A DNA stretch of 64,000 bases from CP2-2F sp034432555 (GCA_034432555.1 DAOUBW010000027.1:1-64000), one strand, 5' to 3'; shown: positions 1 to 8,375, counted from the stretch's first letter. The notes: generated from the letters alone by a model not told the origin. A program made the numbers and translations.

Positions 1-77
1 TTCACAGTCCCGCCCTTGCGGGGAGAGGGGAGTCGGGGGTGCGCTTCACAGTCCCGCCCTTGCGTGCGGGGCGGGAC
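1..77. repeat. G/C-rich direct repeat with hairpin
   Basis: A 20-base unit starting TTCACAGTCCCGCCC occurs at 1-20 and again at 45-64, a period of 44 bases. The second copy runs into an inverted repeat: GTCCCGCCC at 51-59 pairs with GGGCGGGAC at 69-77, with a 9-base loop. No T-run follows, so it is not a standard terminator. GGGAGAGGGG strings also follow each copy. It resembles dispersed intergenic palindromes. It lies downstream of the export ATPase gene on the minus strand and may continue beyond the left edge. Confidence 0.6.
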
Positions 78-170
78 TTAGGATGGGGTAAAGGCGTGCT
101 TGCAGGGAGAGGGGATCGAAGGGTGATTGGGAAAATCCTGCTTCCCTTGCACTGATAGATTTTCGCACCC

Positions 171-1424
171 TCAGGGCTGGGCTTGCGCCGTCACTTCCCA
201 TCTGAGAATGGGTGCGATCACGCCTGGACGTGCGCCGCCTTGCGAGGTAACGCTGCCGTCATCCAGCACCTCAAAGCTGATGCCGTTCTGGATGTGATCG
301 AGCGGACGTACATGCGGCACTTGTGCTACTAACTCTAGATAGTAGCTGCCGGCGCGCAAGTAATTGCTGGGCAGAAAGGCACGCGCCGTGTATGCCCCGG
401 CTGCTTGTGTTGCCTCATAGCGGCTGAGGTCGCTGTCGAAGTCGGTGCTGGTCAGCACACAGGTGCCATCGCTGTTGTAGAGGCGAAAGGCAATCTGAGC
501 GGCGCGAATTGGCTGGCGCACGAGGTAATCAAGTTCCACGAACACGCCTTCGCTCAGGTTGATCTGTGCGCTGATCGCGTTACGGCAATCGCGCAGGCGC
601 ACGGCTGTGAAGGCAACATCTGCCCGTGCTGAAGGCTCAAACTGGCGCTCGCCCGCCAATTCCACGCCCTGCCGCACATAGGCGTTCACCACATTTTGAA
701 TAGCGCCTTCAGCCACCACCTGCCCGCTGTTGAGCAGCAAGCCGACGTTGCAGAGGCGCAGCACAGTTGGCATATTGTGGCTGACGAAGATGACGGTGCG
801 CCCTTCGCCAGCCACTTCGCTCATCTTGCCCAAACTTTTGCGCTGGAAGGCAGCATCGCCAACGGCAAGCACCTCGTCCACGATCAAAATCTCTGGCTCC
901 ATGTGCGCGGCAACGGCAAAGGCAAGCCGCAGAAACATGCCGCTGGAATAATGCTTGACGGGCGTATCTATGAACCTCTCGACTTCGGCAAAGCTCACGA
1001 TCTCATCGAATTTGCGGGCGATCTCGGCGCGTTTCATGCCCAAGATCGAGCCGTTCAGAAAGACATTCTCGCGCCCGGTCAGCTCAAAGTGAAAGCCCGT
1101 GCCAACCTCTAAAAGTGAGGCGACGCGCCCGCGCACGATAGCGCGCCCTTCGGTTGGCTCGGTGATGCGCGAAAGCACCTTCAAAAGTGTGCTTTTGCCC
1201 GATCCATTTTTGCCCACGATGCCTAGCACATCACCGTGCCGCAGCGTGAACGAGACATCGCGCAGCGCCCAAAAAAGCTGGTCGGTGCGTGGTGTGCGTT
1301 CACGGCGGCGAAAGGGTGCGCGAGCAAGGCGCGCTAGTGATTCACGCAGTGTGTAGTAGTAGGCGGCAGCGCCGATGCGATATTGTTTGCTGATGCCGTG
1401 CGCTTCTATGGCGAGATTGCTCAA
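171..1424 (-). CDS. Polysaccharide/teichoic-acid export ABC transporter ATP-binding protein (Wzt/TagH-like)
   Basis: This 417-residue protein should be the ATPase of an ABC-2 exporter that moves lipid-linked polysaccharide across the cytoplasmic membrane. Visible motifs are Walker A GKNGSGKST (71-79), signature YSSGM (159-163), Walker B ILIVDE (179-184) and the switch histidine in SHN (216). Residues from about 260 form an all-beta C-terminal domain like the Wzt substrate-recognition domain, ending in a 'GSYYLEL' strand. The Wzt/TagH type of N-terminus is indicated by about 55 residues before the ABC domain, including a YYYTLRE element. The start codon is TTG, with AGGA about 10 bases upstream; I see no better start. 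Its permease is not in the window and could lie left of the edge. Confidence 0.88.
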   Translation of the reverse strand: MSNLAIEAHGISKQYRIGAAAYYYTLRESLARLARAPFRRRERTPRTDQLFWALRDVSFTLRHGDVLGIVGKNGSGKSTLLKVLSRITEPTEGRAIVRGRVASLLEVGTGFHFELTGRENVFLNGSILGMKRAEIARKFDEIVSFAEVERFIDTPVKHYSSGMFLRLAFAVAAHMEPEILIVDEVLAVGDAAFQRKSLGKMSEVAGEGRTVIFVSHNMPTVLRLCNVGLLLNSGQVVAEGAIQNVVNAYVRQGVELAGERQFEPSARADVAFTAVRLRDCRNAISAQINLSEGVFVELDYLVRQPIRAAQIAFRLYNSDGTCVLTSTDFDSDLSRYEATQAAGAYTARAFLPSNYLRAGSYYLELVAQVPHVRPLDHIQNGISFEVLDDGSVTSQGGARPGVIAPILRWEVTAQAQP

Positions 1425-1511
1425 GGGGTGCTTTTCCTCAGGTCTTAAACTGCCCTAAGTATAACGGATCGCAGTGGACTGTGGTAGGTTGGGTGTGCAA
1501 GGGCAGTACCC

Positions 1512-1556
1512 CTCCTACCCCTTTCCCCGCCCGCAGGGAAAGGGGAGTCGTAGGAG
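1512..1556. repeat. Nested intergenic palindrome
   Basis: CCCCTTTCCC (1518-1527) pairs with GGGAAAGGGG (1536-1545), and CTCCTAC (1512-1518) pairs with GTAGGAG (1550-1556) outside it, giving a long nested hairpin. It sits in the divergent gap between the export ATPase and the lysozyme-like gene. There is no T-run after it. The composition matches the elements at 1-120, suggesting one dispersed repeat family. Confidence 0.6.
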
Positions 1557-1603
1557 CGTGTCTTGGCACGCGCTGCTTACGGGGTTTCTATTCCTAATTT
1601 ATT

Positions 1604-1641
1604 TTGACAACAATACTTGAAAAAATAGAGTACACTATAAT
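1604..1641 (+). promoter_or_regulatory. Candidate promoter of the muramidase gene
   Basis: A perfect TTGACA (1604-1609) lies upstream of a perfect TATAAT (1636-1641), but they are 26 bases apart, too far to be a pair. TTGACA can pair with TAGAGT (1626-1631) at 16 bases. TATAAT would instead use a weaker -35. The segment is A/T-rich against its surroundings. Confidence 0.5.
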
Positions 1642-1678
1642 GTAGTGTGTTAGACAGCTCAAAAGGCGGGTGACTCCG

Positions 1679-2896
1679 ATGGCACTCTATGGGATTGTGA
1701 ATGCCGAGCTTTTGAACCTGCGGGAGCGTCCGACGACAGCTTCGCGCATCTTGCGCCAGTTGCAGCGCGACGAGGCACTTGAAGTGCTGCGGGATGCCGG
1801 CTTCGATTGGCTGGAAGTGCAGCTTTTAGGCAGCAGTCTGCGTGGCTTTGTCTCAAAGCTTTACCTACGCCTGACCGAAACCCGCCCCGGCGGCGGTGAG
1901 GGCGGTGTGCCTGAGGAGAATGCGGTGGGCATCGGGGCAGGCAGCACGGTTGAGGTGACTGCCCGTGCGCTCAACGTGCGGAGCGGACCCAGCACCAGCG
2001 ACTCGATTCTGGCAACGGTGCAGTTGGGTGCGCGCTTTGACGTTTTGGGCAGGCAAGGCGATTGGCTGCGCGTGCGCTATGGCGGCGGTGAGGCATTTAT
2101 CGCGGCGGCTTACGTCAAGCCTGCCAGCAGCGGCTTCACCCTAGAAGGCTACCTGATCGAGGAGCCAGAGATTTTAGACGTGCGAATGCAGCCGCAAAAG
2201 CTGATCCCTCCTCAAGCGGAAGGCACGACCGAAGCAGCCGTTGCGCGCACGTGGAACATCTATGGCGGGCTGCTAGGGCGTTTGGCTGATCTGCTCTCAA
2301 TCCCTGTCGAGGTGGTGGTTGGCGTGCTGATCGCTGAGAGCGGCGGCGCCGCCTTTGGCGCGGACGGGCGTATGATCATCCGTTTTGAGAATCACATCTT
2401 TTGGCGCTACTGGGGGCAGGCGAATGCCGCCGTCTTTGATCGGCACTTCACCTTTGATCGCTCGTCAGCGGCGCGTGGGTGGCGTGGGCATCAGTGGAGA
2501 CCAGATACCGAGAGTGACTGGGTAGATTTTCACGGCAATCAGGCATTGGAATGGAATGTGTTCACTTTTGCGCGCAGCTTGGATGAGCCGTCTGCCATGC
2601 TGAGCATCAGTATGGGCGCACCGCAGATCATGGGCTTTAATTTCAAGCGGTTGGGCTATGAAAGTGTGCAGCAGATGTTCACGCGCTTTTCAAGCAGCGC
2701 ACACGCCCAGATTGTAGGCATCTTCGACTTTGTGAAAGGCGCTGGCGCTACCAGCACTGCCATTCAAGCCTTGCAGCGGCGCGATTACATGACCTTTGCA
2801 GGCATCTACAATGGCAGCGGCAACGAAACCATCTACGCCGATCGCATTCGGCGCTTTGCGTCAGTCTTTAGCCGCTTGATCAGTTCGGCGCGCTAG
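1679..2896 (+). CDS. SH3-domain N-acetylmuramidase (DUF3380-type lysozyme)
   Basis: The 405-residue protein has two bacterial SH3 domains (about 1-65 and 85-150; the second has 'ALNVRSGPSTS') followed by a C-terminal N-acetylmuramidase domain (about 190-400). Such enzymes cut the glycan strand of peptidoglycan. The domain is recognised from 'VLIAESGG' (Glu about 220 is the likely catalytic acid), 'RFENHIFW', 'MGAPQIMGFN' and 'YNGSG'. ATG at 1679 is chosen because AAGGCGGG lies 9-16 bases upstream; GTG at 1670 in the same frame is the alternative. There is no signal peptide or membrane segment, so export would need a holin, lysis or another route. No phage genes adjoin it. Confidence 0.85.
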   Translation: MALYGIVNAELLNLRERPTTASRILRQLQRDEALEVLRDAGFDWLEVQLLGSSLRGFVSKLYLRLTETRPGGGEGGVPEENAVGIGAGSTVEVTARALNVRSGPSTSDSILATVQLGARFDVLGRQGDWLRVRYGGGEAFIAAAYVKPASSGFTLEGYLIEEPEILDVRMQPQKLIPPQAEGTTEAAVARTWNIYGGLLGRLADLLSIPVEVVVGVLIAESGGAAFGADGRMIIRFENHIFWRYWGQANAAVFDRHFTFDRSSAARGWRGHQWRPDTESDWVDFHGNQALEWNVFTFARSLDEPSAMLSISMGAPQIMGFNFKRLGYESVQQMFTRFSSSAHAQIVGIFDFVKGAGATSTAIQALQRRDYMTFAGIYNGSGNETIYADRIRRFASVFSRLISSAR

Positions 2897-2956
2897 GGCA
2901 AAGTGAACAAACGTGCGCCGTTCTCACCAATGTGAAAGCACACCTTGCTAAAAATT

Positions 2957-2965
2957 TGTTATACT
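2957..2965 (+). promoter_or_regulatory. Extended -10 promoter for the zinc-ribbon FHA gene
   Basis: TGTTATACT fits an extended -10 (TGn then TATACT). It is about 42 bases before the ATG at 3007. No convincing -35 is present. The same TGnTATACT form precedes the next FHA gene. Confidence 0.5.
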
Positions 2966-3006
2966 CACAGACATCATATTACTGAATACATACTGAGGAT
3001 TGATAC

Positions 3007-3612
3007 ATGGGCAATCGCAACGATCCACACAAGAACGATCCCTCGGATGATGAGTTTGGCACAGAGCGCATTCCGCCGCCTGAGGGACTATCCGCTGAAC
3101 TAGAAAGTCACGATGATACCACCTTACTGCGCTGCCCGAACTGCTCTAAGCCTGTGCGCATGGGTGAACTCATCTGCCCACACTGCGACTATAACCTGAC
3201 CGCCCGTGATGCCCTTCACACACAGCGGATGAGTGGTGAACCGTTACTGGCACGCACCTGGACCTCCGGCGAAGTGATCGTGGCAGAGCGCAAACCAATT
3301 GTGCTAGAAATTGACGGGCAGCAAATCACGCTGCCCTTGGCAGACGTTGTGACGCTTGGGCGCCGCTTTGACGCCGCGCCCGCGGAGCAGCCGCATGTGG
3401 ATTTGAGCCGTTTCGGCGCAGAAGAACACGGCGTTTCGCGCTTGCACGCACGGCTGCGGCGGAAAGGCATTCTGGTCTACATTGCAGATATGGGCAGTTT
3501 GAACGGCACCCATCTGAATGGGCGACGTCTTATCCCTGATGGTGAACGCTTGCTGCGCGATAACGATGAACTTTATTTGAGCCGTCTGCGGATTCGCGTC
3601 CATTTTTCGTAG
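3007..3612 (+). CDS. Zinc-ribbon FHA domain protein
   Basis: This 201-residue soluble protein has a disordered acidic N-terminus, then a zinc ribbon with Cys pairs C43/C46 and C57/C60 (CPNC...CPHC), then a forkhead-associated domain (about 105-200). FHA domains bind phosphothreonine peptides. The key FHA positions are present: the GR of 'TLGRR', the Ser and His of 'VSRLHARL', and the Asn of 'GSLNGTHLNG'. A GAGGA ribosome-binding site lies 9 bases before the ATG. The next gene is a second FHA protein and a PknB-type kinase follows at 6255-8354, so it is likely a reader of threonine phosphorylation. Its partner is unknown. Confidence 0.88.
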   Translation: MGNRNDPHKNDPSDDEFGTERIPPPEGLSAELESHDDTTLLRCPNCSKPVRMGELICPHCDYNLTARDALHTQRMSGEPLLARTWTSGEVIVAERKPIVLEIDGQQITLPLADVVTLGRRFDAAPAEQPHVDLSRFGAEEHGVSRLHARLRRKGILVYIADMGSLNGTHLNGRRLIPDGERLLRDNDELYLSRLRIRVHFS

Positions 3613-3738
3613 AGAGAATGTGCCTATACCTTAAGCACGCAGCGGCTGGCAAGCTGTCTCTAACCTATTTATGCATCAGAATCAGAGGCAATAAAATACT
3701 TTTGAATACCTTCTGGCAGAATTCTATTTGGCATAACA

Positions 3739-3767
3739 TTGTCACACACCAAACAGCGTGCTATACT
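3739..3767 (+). promoter_or_regulatory. Promoter of the membrane FHA gene
   Basis: TTGTCA (3739-3744) and TATACT (3762-3767) are separated by exactly 17 bases, and the -10 has a TGC extension. Transcription would start near 3774, giving a leader of about 50 bases. This is one of the best-formed promoters in the window. Confidence 0.72.
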
Positions 3768-3823
3768 CGCAATCGTAGAGCGCCGCGTGGCGCTGCGTTT
3801 TGCTCATTTCAGGAGGCACCCTT

Positions 3824-4582
3824 ATGCAAGGCAGCGGCAGCTTCAGGCTCATCGTCCGCCGCGGTCCGCAACCGAATCAGATTTATGAGCTGAGTAAAGA
3901 TGTCATCTCGCTAGGGCGCGACATCACGAATGACATTGTGGTGAACGATCCCGAAGTGAGCCGCCATCATTGCCGTCTCACGCGCGGCGGCGGTGGCTAT
4001 ACGATGGAGGACTTAGGCTCGACCAATGGTACGTTCGTGAACGGACAACGCCTGAGCGGTGCGCGTCCACTGAATAGCGGCGATTTGGTCAGCTTGGGCG
4101 AAACGGTGACGCTCGCTTACGAATCAAGTGTGCTGGCACCTGATCTGGGTGCGCGCCCACCGCTGAGCAACCAACCGCCCGCCGAGCAAGGCTACCCGCC
4201 TCAAGCGGCTGCACCCGGCGGCTATATGCCACCCCAAGCCCAACAGCCCATCCCACCCAGTTACCCGCCCCAGCAAGCTGTGCAAGGCTATCAGCCACCC
4301 ATGGGCTATGCGCCACAGCAGCAAACCATGCTGCCCGAACAGCTTGGCGCCAAACCGCCAGATTATCAGCAATTCGGCTACCAGTATTCCGAACCGCCGC
4401 TGCCTGCTCAGAGCGGGTTAGGGCGTTGGTTCTTCCTTGGCTGCGGCTGTTTCATTGTGGCGTGTATCGTCTTCGGCATTGTGGGCGCCCTGGTGATTGA
4501 TGCCAACCAAGACCTGCGCTGCGGCTTGCCCATTGTGCGCCAGATTTATACCACCATCAACCCGGCATCCTGCCCACAATAG
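3824..4582 (+). CDS. Membrane-anchored FHA domain protein
   Basis: The 252-residue protein has an N-terminal FHA domain (about 5-100) with 'LGRD', 'VSRHHCRL' and 'GSTNGTFVNG', all phosphopeptide-binding positions intact. A Pro/Gln/Tyr-rich linker follows (about 110-190), then one membrane helix near 200-225 and a short tail with two Cys that may form a disulfide outside. The FHA domain would be cytoplasmic. The ATG at 3824 is chosen because AGGAGG sits 7 bases upstream; an in-frame TTG at 3800 lacks this. With the zinc-ribbon FHA gene upstream and the kinase downstream on the other strand, it is a likely phospho-dependent adaptor at the membrane. The exact partner cannot be read from the sequence. 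Confidence 0.88.
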   Translation: MQGSGSFRLIVRRGPQPNQIYELSKDVISLGRDITNDIVVNDPEVSRHHCRLTRGGGGYTMEDLGSTNGTFVNGQRLSGARPLNSGDLVSLGETVTLAYESSVLAPDLGARPPLSNQPPAEQGYPPQAAAPGGYMPPQAQQPIPPSYPPQQAVQGYQPPMGYAPQQQTMLPEQLGAKPPDYQQFGYQYSEPPLPAQSGLGRWFFLGCGCFIVACIVFGIVGALVIDANQDLRCGLPIVRQIYTTINPASCPQ

Positions 4583-4607
4583 CCCACCTAGTAGCGGTTA
4601 TCTAAGC

Positions 4608-4638
4608 AACGGGACGGTCAAGAAAGACCGTCCCGCGT
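4608..4638. terminator. Hairpin between convergent FHA and accC genes
   Basis: GGGACGGTC (4611-4619) pairs perfectly with GACCGTCCC (4626-4634) around an AAGAAA loop. It lies between two convergent stop codons (4582 and 4644). The T-tract is weak on both sides, so strength is uncertain; placement argues for a shared terminator. Confidence 0.6.
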
Positions 4639-4643
4639 TGGGT

Positions 4644-6179
4644 TTAGCGGTGCATTCGCTCGTAGCGCCCTACCCACTTCCAGTTGGACGTATCACGCTC
4701 GTTGCTTGCCATGATTTGGGCAGCCTGCTGGCGCTCTTGGTGAGCGATCAAGGTTGCCAAAATGGCTGCCGACTCAGGGTCAAGCTGCGTCCTATCCACG
4801 GTGGGGCTGAAATAATGCTCCACAAAGCCCGTATCAAACTTGCCGCTGATGAAATGGTGGCTGTTCACCAACTTTTGGTGGAAGGGCAGGTTGGTTTTGA
4901 TACCCATCACACGGTATTCGCTCAGGGCGCGGCTCAGCCGCCGAATCGCCTGTGAACGCCGCGATCCCCATACGATCAACTTGGCAAGCATCGAGTCGTA
5001 GTAGGGCGTCACTTCATAGCCTGCATAAATGCCGCTGTCCAGCCGCACGCCGGGGCCAGTTGGCGCAAGGTGAACCGTCACCCGACCGATAGACGGCAAG
5101 AAGTTATTATACGGGTCTTCGGCGTTAATGCGGCACTCAATGGCATGTCCGATGATTCGCACGGTCTCCTGTGTTGGCTCCATGCGGCGCCCCTGTGCAA
5201 TGCGAAGCTGCTCTTTGACGAGGTCTACGCCGGTCACCAACTCCGTGACAGGATGCTCTACTTGAAGGCGTGTGTTCATCTCCAAAAAGTAGAAATTCTT
5301 GTGTTTATCCACAATGAATTCGACAGTGCCGGCGTTCACATAGTTCACGGCGCGGGCGGCGCGCACGGCGATCTCGCCCATCTGCTGGCGCATTGCGTCA
5401 TCCACAAATGGGCTGGGCGCTTCTTCGACCAGCTTCTGATGGCGGCGCTGAATGCTGCACTCACGCTCGCCCAGGTGGATGACGTTACCGTGCATATCAC
5501 CCAACACCTGAATCTCGATGTGGCGTGCGCCTTCGATCAGCTTTTCGAGGTAGAGCGTGCCATCCCCGAAGGCGTTTGCCGCCTCGCGGTGGGCGGAGGC
5601 AAGCGCATCAGGCAGATCGGCGGCACTGTGTACGACGCGCATTCCCTTGCCACCGCCACCGGCAGCCGCCTTCACCATGACGGGATAGCCGATCACATGC
5701 TCGGCAGCGTGGATGAGTTCCTCATCGGTCAAGCCCGGCTCGGTGCCGGGAACCAGCGGCACACCGGCTGCCTTCACAGCCTGCCGTGCGCGCTGTTTAT
5801 CACCCATCATGTGGATGGAGTATGGGCTCGGTCCGATGAAAATTACGCCATCAGCGTGGCACGCCTCAGCAAACACTTCGCGCTCGCTCAGAAAGCCATA
5901 GCCCGGATGAATGGCGTCCACTTGGGCGCGGCGTGCCACATCAAGGATTTTGCCAATATCAAGGTAGCTCTCACGCGGTGGCGGCGCGCCAATGCAGTAT
6001 GCCTCGTCCGCGTAGCGGACGTGCAGCGCGGTGCGGTCAGCCTCACTGAAGACTGCTACCGTGCGGATGCCCAGTTCACGGCAGGCGCGGATGATCCGCA
6101 CTGCAATCTCGCCGCGGTTGGCGATCAAAACTTTCTTAAAAAGGCGCGTCTCTTGGGTCTGGTGGGTTATGGTTGCCAT
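4644..6179 (-). CDS. accC: Biotin carboxylase subunit of an acyl-CoA carboxylase
   Basis: The enzyme carboxylates biotin with ATP and bicarbonate, the first half-reaction of acetyl- or propionyl-CoA carboxylase. The 511-residue protein has the N-terminal fold ('VLIANRGEIAVRIIR'), the ATP-grasp glycine loop AAAGGGGKGMR (about 170-180) and the catalytic strand 'EMNTRLQVEHPVTE' (about 299-312). It is roughly 50 residues longer than usual AccC; the extra part is a C-terminal tail after 'GFVEHYF' with no motif I recognise. AAGGGA lies about 10 bases before the ATG. No biotin carrier or carboxyltransferase gene adjoins it, so whether it serves fatty-acid synthesis or another acyl-CoA is unclear. 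Confidence 0.93.
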   Translation of the reverse strand: MATITHQTQETRLFKKVLIANRGEIAVRIIRACRELGIRTVAVFSEADRTALHVRYADEAYCIGAPPPRESYLDIGKILDVARRAQVDAIHPGYGFLSEREVFAEACHADGVIFIGPSPYSIHMMGDKQRARQAVKAAGVPLVPGTEPGLTDEELIHAAEHVIGYPVMVKAAAGGGGKGMRVVHSAADLPDALASAHREAANAFGDGTLYLEKLIEGARHIEIQVLGDMHGNVIHLGERECSIQRRHQKLVEEAPSPFVDDAMRQQMGEIAVRAARAVNYVNAGTVEFIVDKHKNFYFLEMNTRLQVEHPVTELVTGVDLVKEQLRIAQGRRMEPTQETVRIIGHAIECRINAEDPYNNFLPSIGRVTVHLAPTGPGVRLDSGIYAGYEVTPYYDSMLAKLIVWGSRRSQAIRRLSRALSEYRVMGIKTNLPFHQKLVNSHHFISGKFDTGFVEHYFSPTVDRTQLDPESAAILATLIAHQERQQAAQIMASNERDTSNWKWVGRYERMHR

Positions 6180-6254
6180 GCTTTTATTCCCTTAAATTGC
6201 TCAAAAAAATAACCCAATTTGCCGCCAAAGGTTACCCAACTTAGGTAAACCTTG

Positions 6255-8354
6255 CTATGGGCGGTTGATCGGCTCGATCCAATAGACGCCGCCGCTGCCC
6301 TCTGCCGTCCAGCCGACGTAGGTTCGGTTGTTGCGCGGATTCAGGTATTCCACACGCCACCACGCCAACCCTAAGCCATCGTTACTTTCCGTGCAGACGG
6401 GCCCTTCCAGAATTTTGAAGGTTTCACCGGCGAAGATTTGCGTCAAGATGACGCCGCCCGGCACCTCACGCAGCCGATTTGGATCGCCGGGCGTAATGCG
6501 TCCATAGCCGCCCACCACTAAGCGCGATGTGAGGAAGCCTGGGCAGCGCACCGCCGTCGGCGTGATGTTGGCAAACTGCGCGGTGGCTGTGCGCGTTGCA
6601 TTTTCCTCAAGGGCGCGCAGCGTGCCTTGCGTATCCATGGCAAGGCGTGTTGCCTGTGCGTCCAGCGTGCGCTGCACAAGAGTCTGCGCAGCGCGCAGGG
6701 TCGCCGTCACAATCTGATTTTGCTGTTCGCGGCGTGTGGCTTGGGCATCGGCGGTTGCCCGTTCAGCGCCAAGCACAGCATCCACCGTTTGCTGAATTTG
6801 CACAGCCAGCGCGGTTGCCGTTTGAATGGGCGCTAAAGTGGCAGCCACAATAGCAGCCGTATCAACCGTTGGCGTGGCTGTTGCAGTTCGGCTTGGCGTT
6901 TGGGTTGGCGTTGGCGTAGCTGAAGGCGTCGCGCTGGCAGTTCGGCTTGGCGTTGGCGTAGCTGAAGGCGTCGCGCTGGCAGTTCGGCTTGGCGTTGTGG
7001 TTAGGGTTGGTGTGGCTGTCGCACTGGCTGTAGCAGTCTGCGTAGCGCTCGGCGTGATGGAAGGCGTGCGGCTGGGCGTCTCGGTTAGGGTGCGCGTCAG
7101 GGTGGCGGACGGTGTTTCAGTGGCTGTTTCGGTAAGGGTCGGCAGCAGCAAGATCGCCTGTGAGGTTGCCGTGCCTTCACGGGCAAGCGCTTGCGCCGTG
7201 ATGGTGAGATCGAGTGCGCTTTGCGTCTCGGTAATGGCGCCACGGCTGGCACCAACCGCCGCCAAAACACCGACGCCGATTACAGCTGCGATCAAGACCA
7301 GAGCAAGCATCACCAAAGGCGCGCCGCGTCGCCGTTCCTGCGGATGCGGCATAGTTCGGAGACGACTAGGTGCAGGCGTGCCAAATTCAGGCAGGGTGGG
7401 CGGCAGGGTGGGTGCGGAAAGCTCTGCACGGGAACGAGCAGGCGTCGGTTTCGGCGTGGGCTGCGGGAAATCGGCTGGCACGGGCGCAGTCAGATCAGCG
7501 GTATTCGTGATGATGCGCGAAATATCCTGTCCATTCAGCGCCTCGCGGAATGCCTCTGCAAGCTGTCTGGCGGTGTTGAAGCGTTGGTTGGCGTCTTTGG
7601 CAAGCGCCTTGCCAATCACGCTATCCACGGTGGCGGGCAAGCTGTTGTTCACATCGCGTGTTGAGGGCGGCATTTCGTAGATGTGGCGATGCATGATGTG
7701 GAAAGGCGTATCGCCGCTGAACGGGCTGACGCCTGTCACCATTTCGTAGAGGATAACGCCGAGTGCATAAATATCGGCACGCGCATCGGCAGGCTGACCA
7801 CTCCACAGTTCGGGCGCCATATAAGCAGGCGTTCCCATCACCATGCCGGTGCGCGTGTAACTGGTTGTCTCGCTGAGCAGCTTGGCAATGCCGAAATCGG
7901 TCAGGAAGGCATTTTGATGCTGATCAAGCAGCACGTTGTCAGGTTTCAGATCACGGTGAATGATGCCGCGCCCGTGGGCATAGTCCAACGCCATGCTGAT
8001 TTGATCAATCATACGGATGGTGAGCGGCAAGGGCAGCGCGCCAGCGCGCCGCAGCAAACGGTTCAGGCTGCCGCCTTCCAGCAGTTCCATCACCAAATAG
8101 GCGATGCTGCCTTCGTTGCCATAATCGAACACTTTCAGCACATGGAGATGCTGCAAGCTGGCGATCATGCGCGCTTCCCGCTGGAAGCGCCCCAAGAAAT
8201 TCTCGTCTTCCATCAAGTCAGAACGGATAACTTTGAGCGCCACATCACGATCAACGCTTGCCTGCCGCGCACGGTAGACCGTTGCCATGCCGCCACTACC
8301 TATCTTAGCGACGACTTCGTACTGCCCTAGACGTTGCCCGATCAGAGTATCCAT
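6255..8354 (-). CDS. PknB-type Ser/Thr protein kinase with Thr/Pro stalk and C-terminal SH3-like domain
   Basis: This transmembrane sensor kinase has 699 residues. The kinase domain (about 12-270) is complete: GSGGMATV loop (19-26), VALK with K41, HRDLKPDN (133-140), DFG (153-155) and APE (180-182), with an activation loop rich in Thr and Ser. A Pro-rich linker leads to one membrane helix (about 345-367). Outside there is a Thr/Pro/Ser repeat (about 405-495), a Gln/Ala-rich helical stretch and a C-terminal SH3-like domain (about 600-695: 'ITPGDPNRLREVPGG', 'GLAWWRVEY', 'GWTAEG'). The sensor is not the PASTA type. It probably phosphorylates ligands of the FHA proteins at 3007-4582. AGGA is 6-7 bases before the ATG. 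Confidence 0.93.
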   Translation of the reverse strand: MDTLIGQRLGQYEVVAKIGSGGMATVYRARQASVDRDVALKVIRSDLMEDENFLGRFQREARMIASLQHLHVLKVFDYGNEGSIAYLVMELLEGGSLNRLLRRAGALPLPLTIRMIDQISMALDYAHGRGIIHRDLKPDNVLLDQHQNAFLTDFGIAKLLSETTSYTRTGMVMGTPAYMAPELWSGQPADARADIYALGVILYEMVTGVSPFSGDTPFHIMHRHIYEMPPSTRDVNNSLPATVDSVIGKALAKDANQRFNTARQLAEAFREALNGQDISRIITNTADLTAPVPADFPQPTPKPTPARSRAELSAPTLPPTLPEFGTPAPSRLRTMPHPQERRRGAPLVMLALVLIAAVIGVGVLAAVGASRGAITETQSALDLTITAQALAREGTATSQAILLLPTLTETATETPSATLTRTLTETPSRTPSITPSATQTATASATATPTLTTTPSRTASATPSATPTPSRTASATPSATPTPTQTPSRTATATPTVDTAAIVAATLAPIQTATALAVQIQQTVDAVLGAERATADAQATRREQQNQIVTATLRAAQTLVQRTLDAQATRLAMDTQGTLRALEENATRTATAQFANITPTAVRCPGFLTSRLVVGGYGRITPGDPNRLREVPGGVILTQIFAGETFKILEGPVCTESNDGLGLAWWRVEYLNPRNNRTYVGWTAEGSGGVYWIEPINRP
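6907..6990 (-). repeat. 42-base tandem repeat in the kinase stalk
   Basis: Two adjacent copies of a 42-base unit occur at 6907-6948 and 6949-6990, with a partial copy on the high-coordinate side. Each encodes a 14-residue block built on TPSRTASATPSATP. It points to recent expansion of the extracellular stalk by slippage or recombination. Confidence 0.8.
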
Positions 8355-8375
8355 GCCTCATCCTGTGTGCTGCGC

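Noticed and set aside
1604..1641. TTGACA and TATAAT as one consensus promoter
   Set aside because: They are 26 bases apart, too far for one polymerase; they were kept only as separate elements.
1679..2896. Prophage remnant
   Set aside because: Only the muramidase resembles phage protein; no integrase, capsid or tail gene is near.
5070..6212. Open frame of 380 codons on the plus strand
   Set aside because: It is antisense to accC, has His/Ala-rich composition and no motif.
6826..7680. Long Val/Gly-rich reading frame on the plus strand
   Set aside because: It lies antisense to the kinase linker and stalk; the odd composition is the reverse of Thr/Pro codons.
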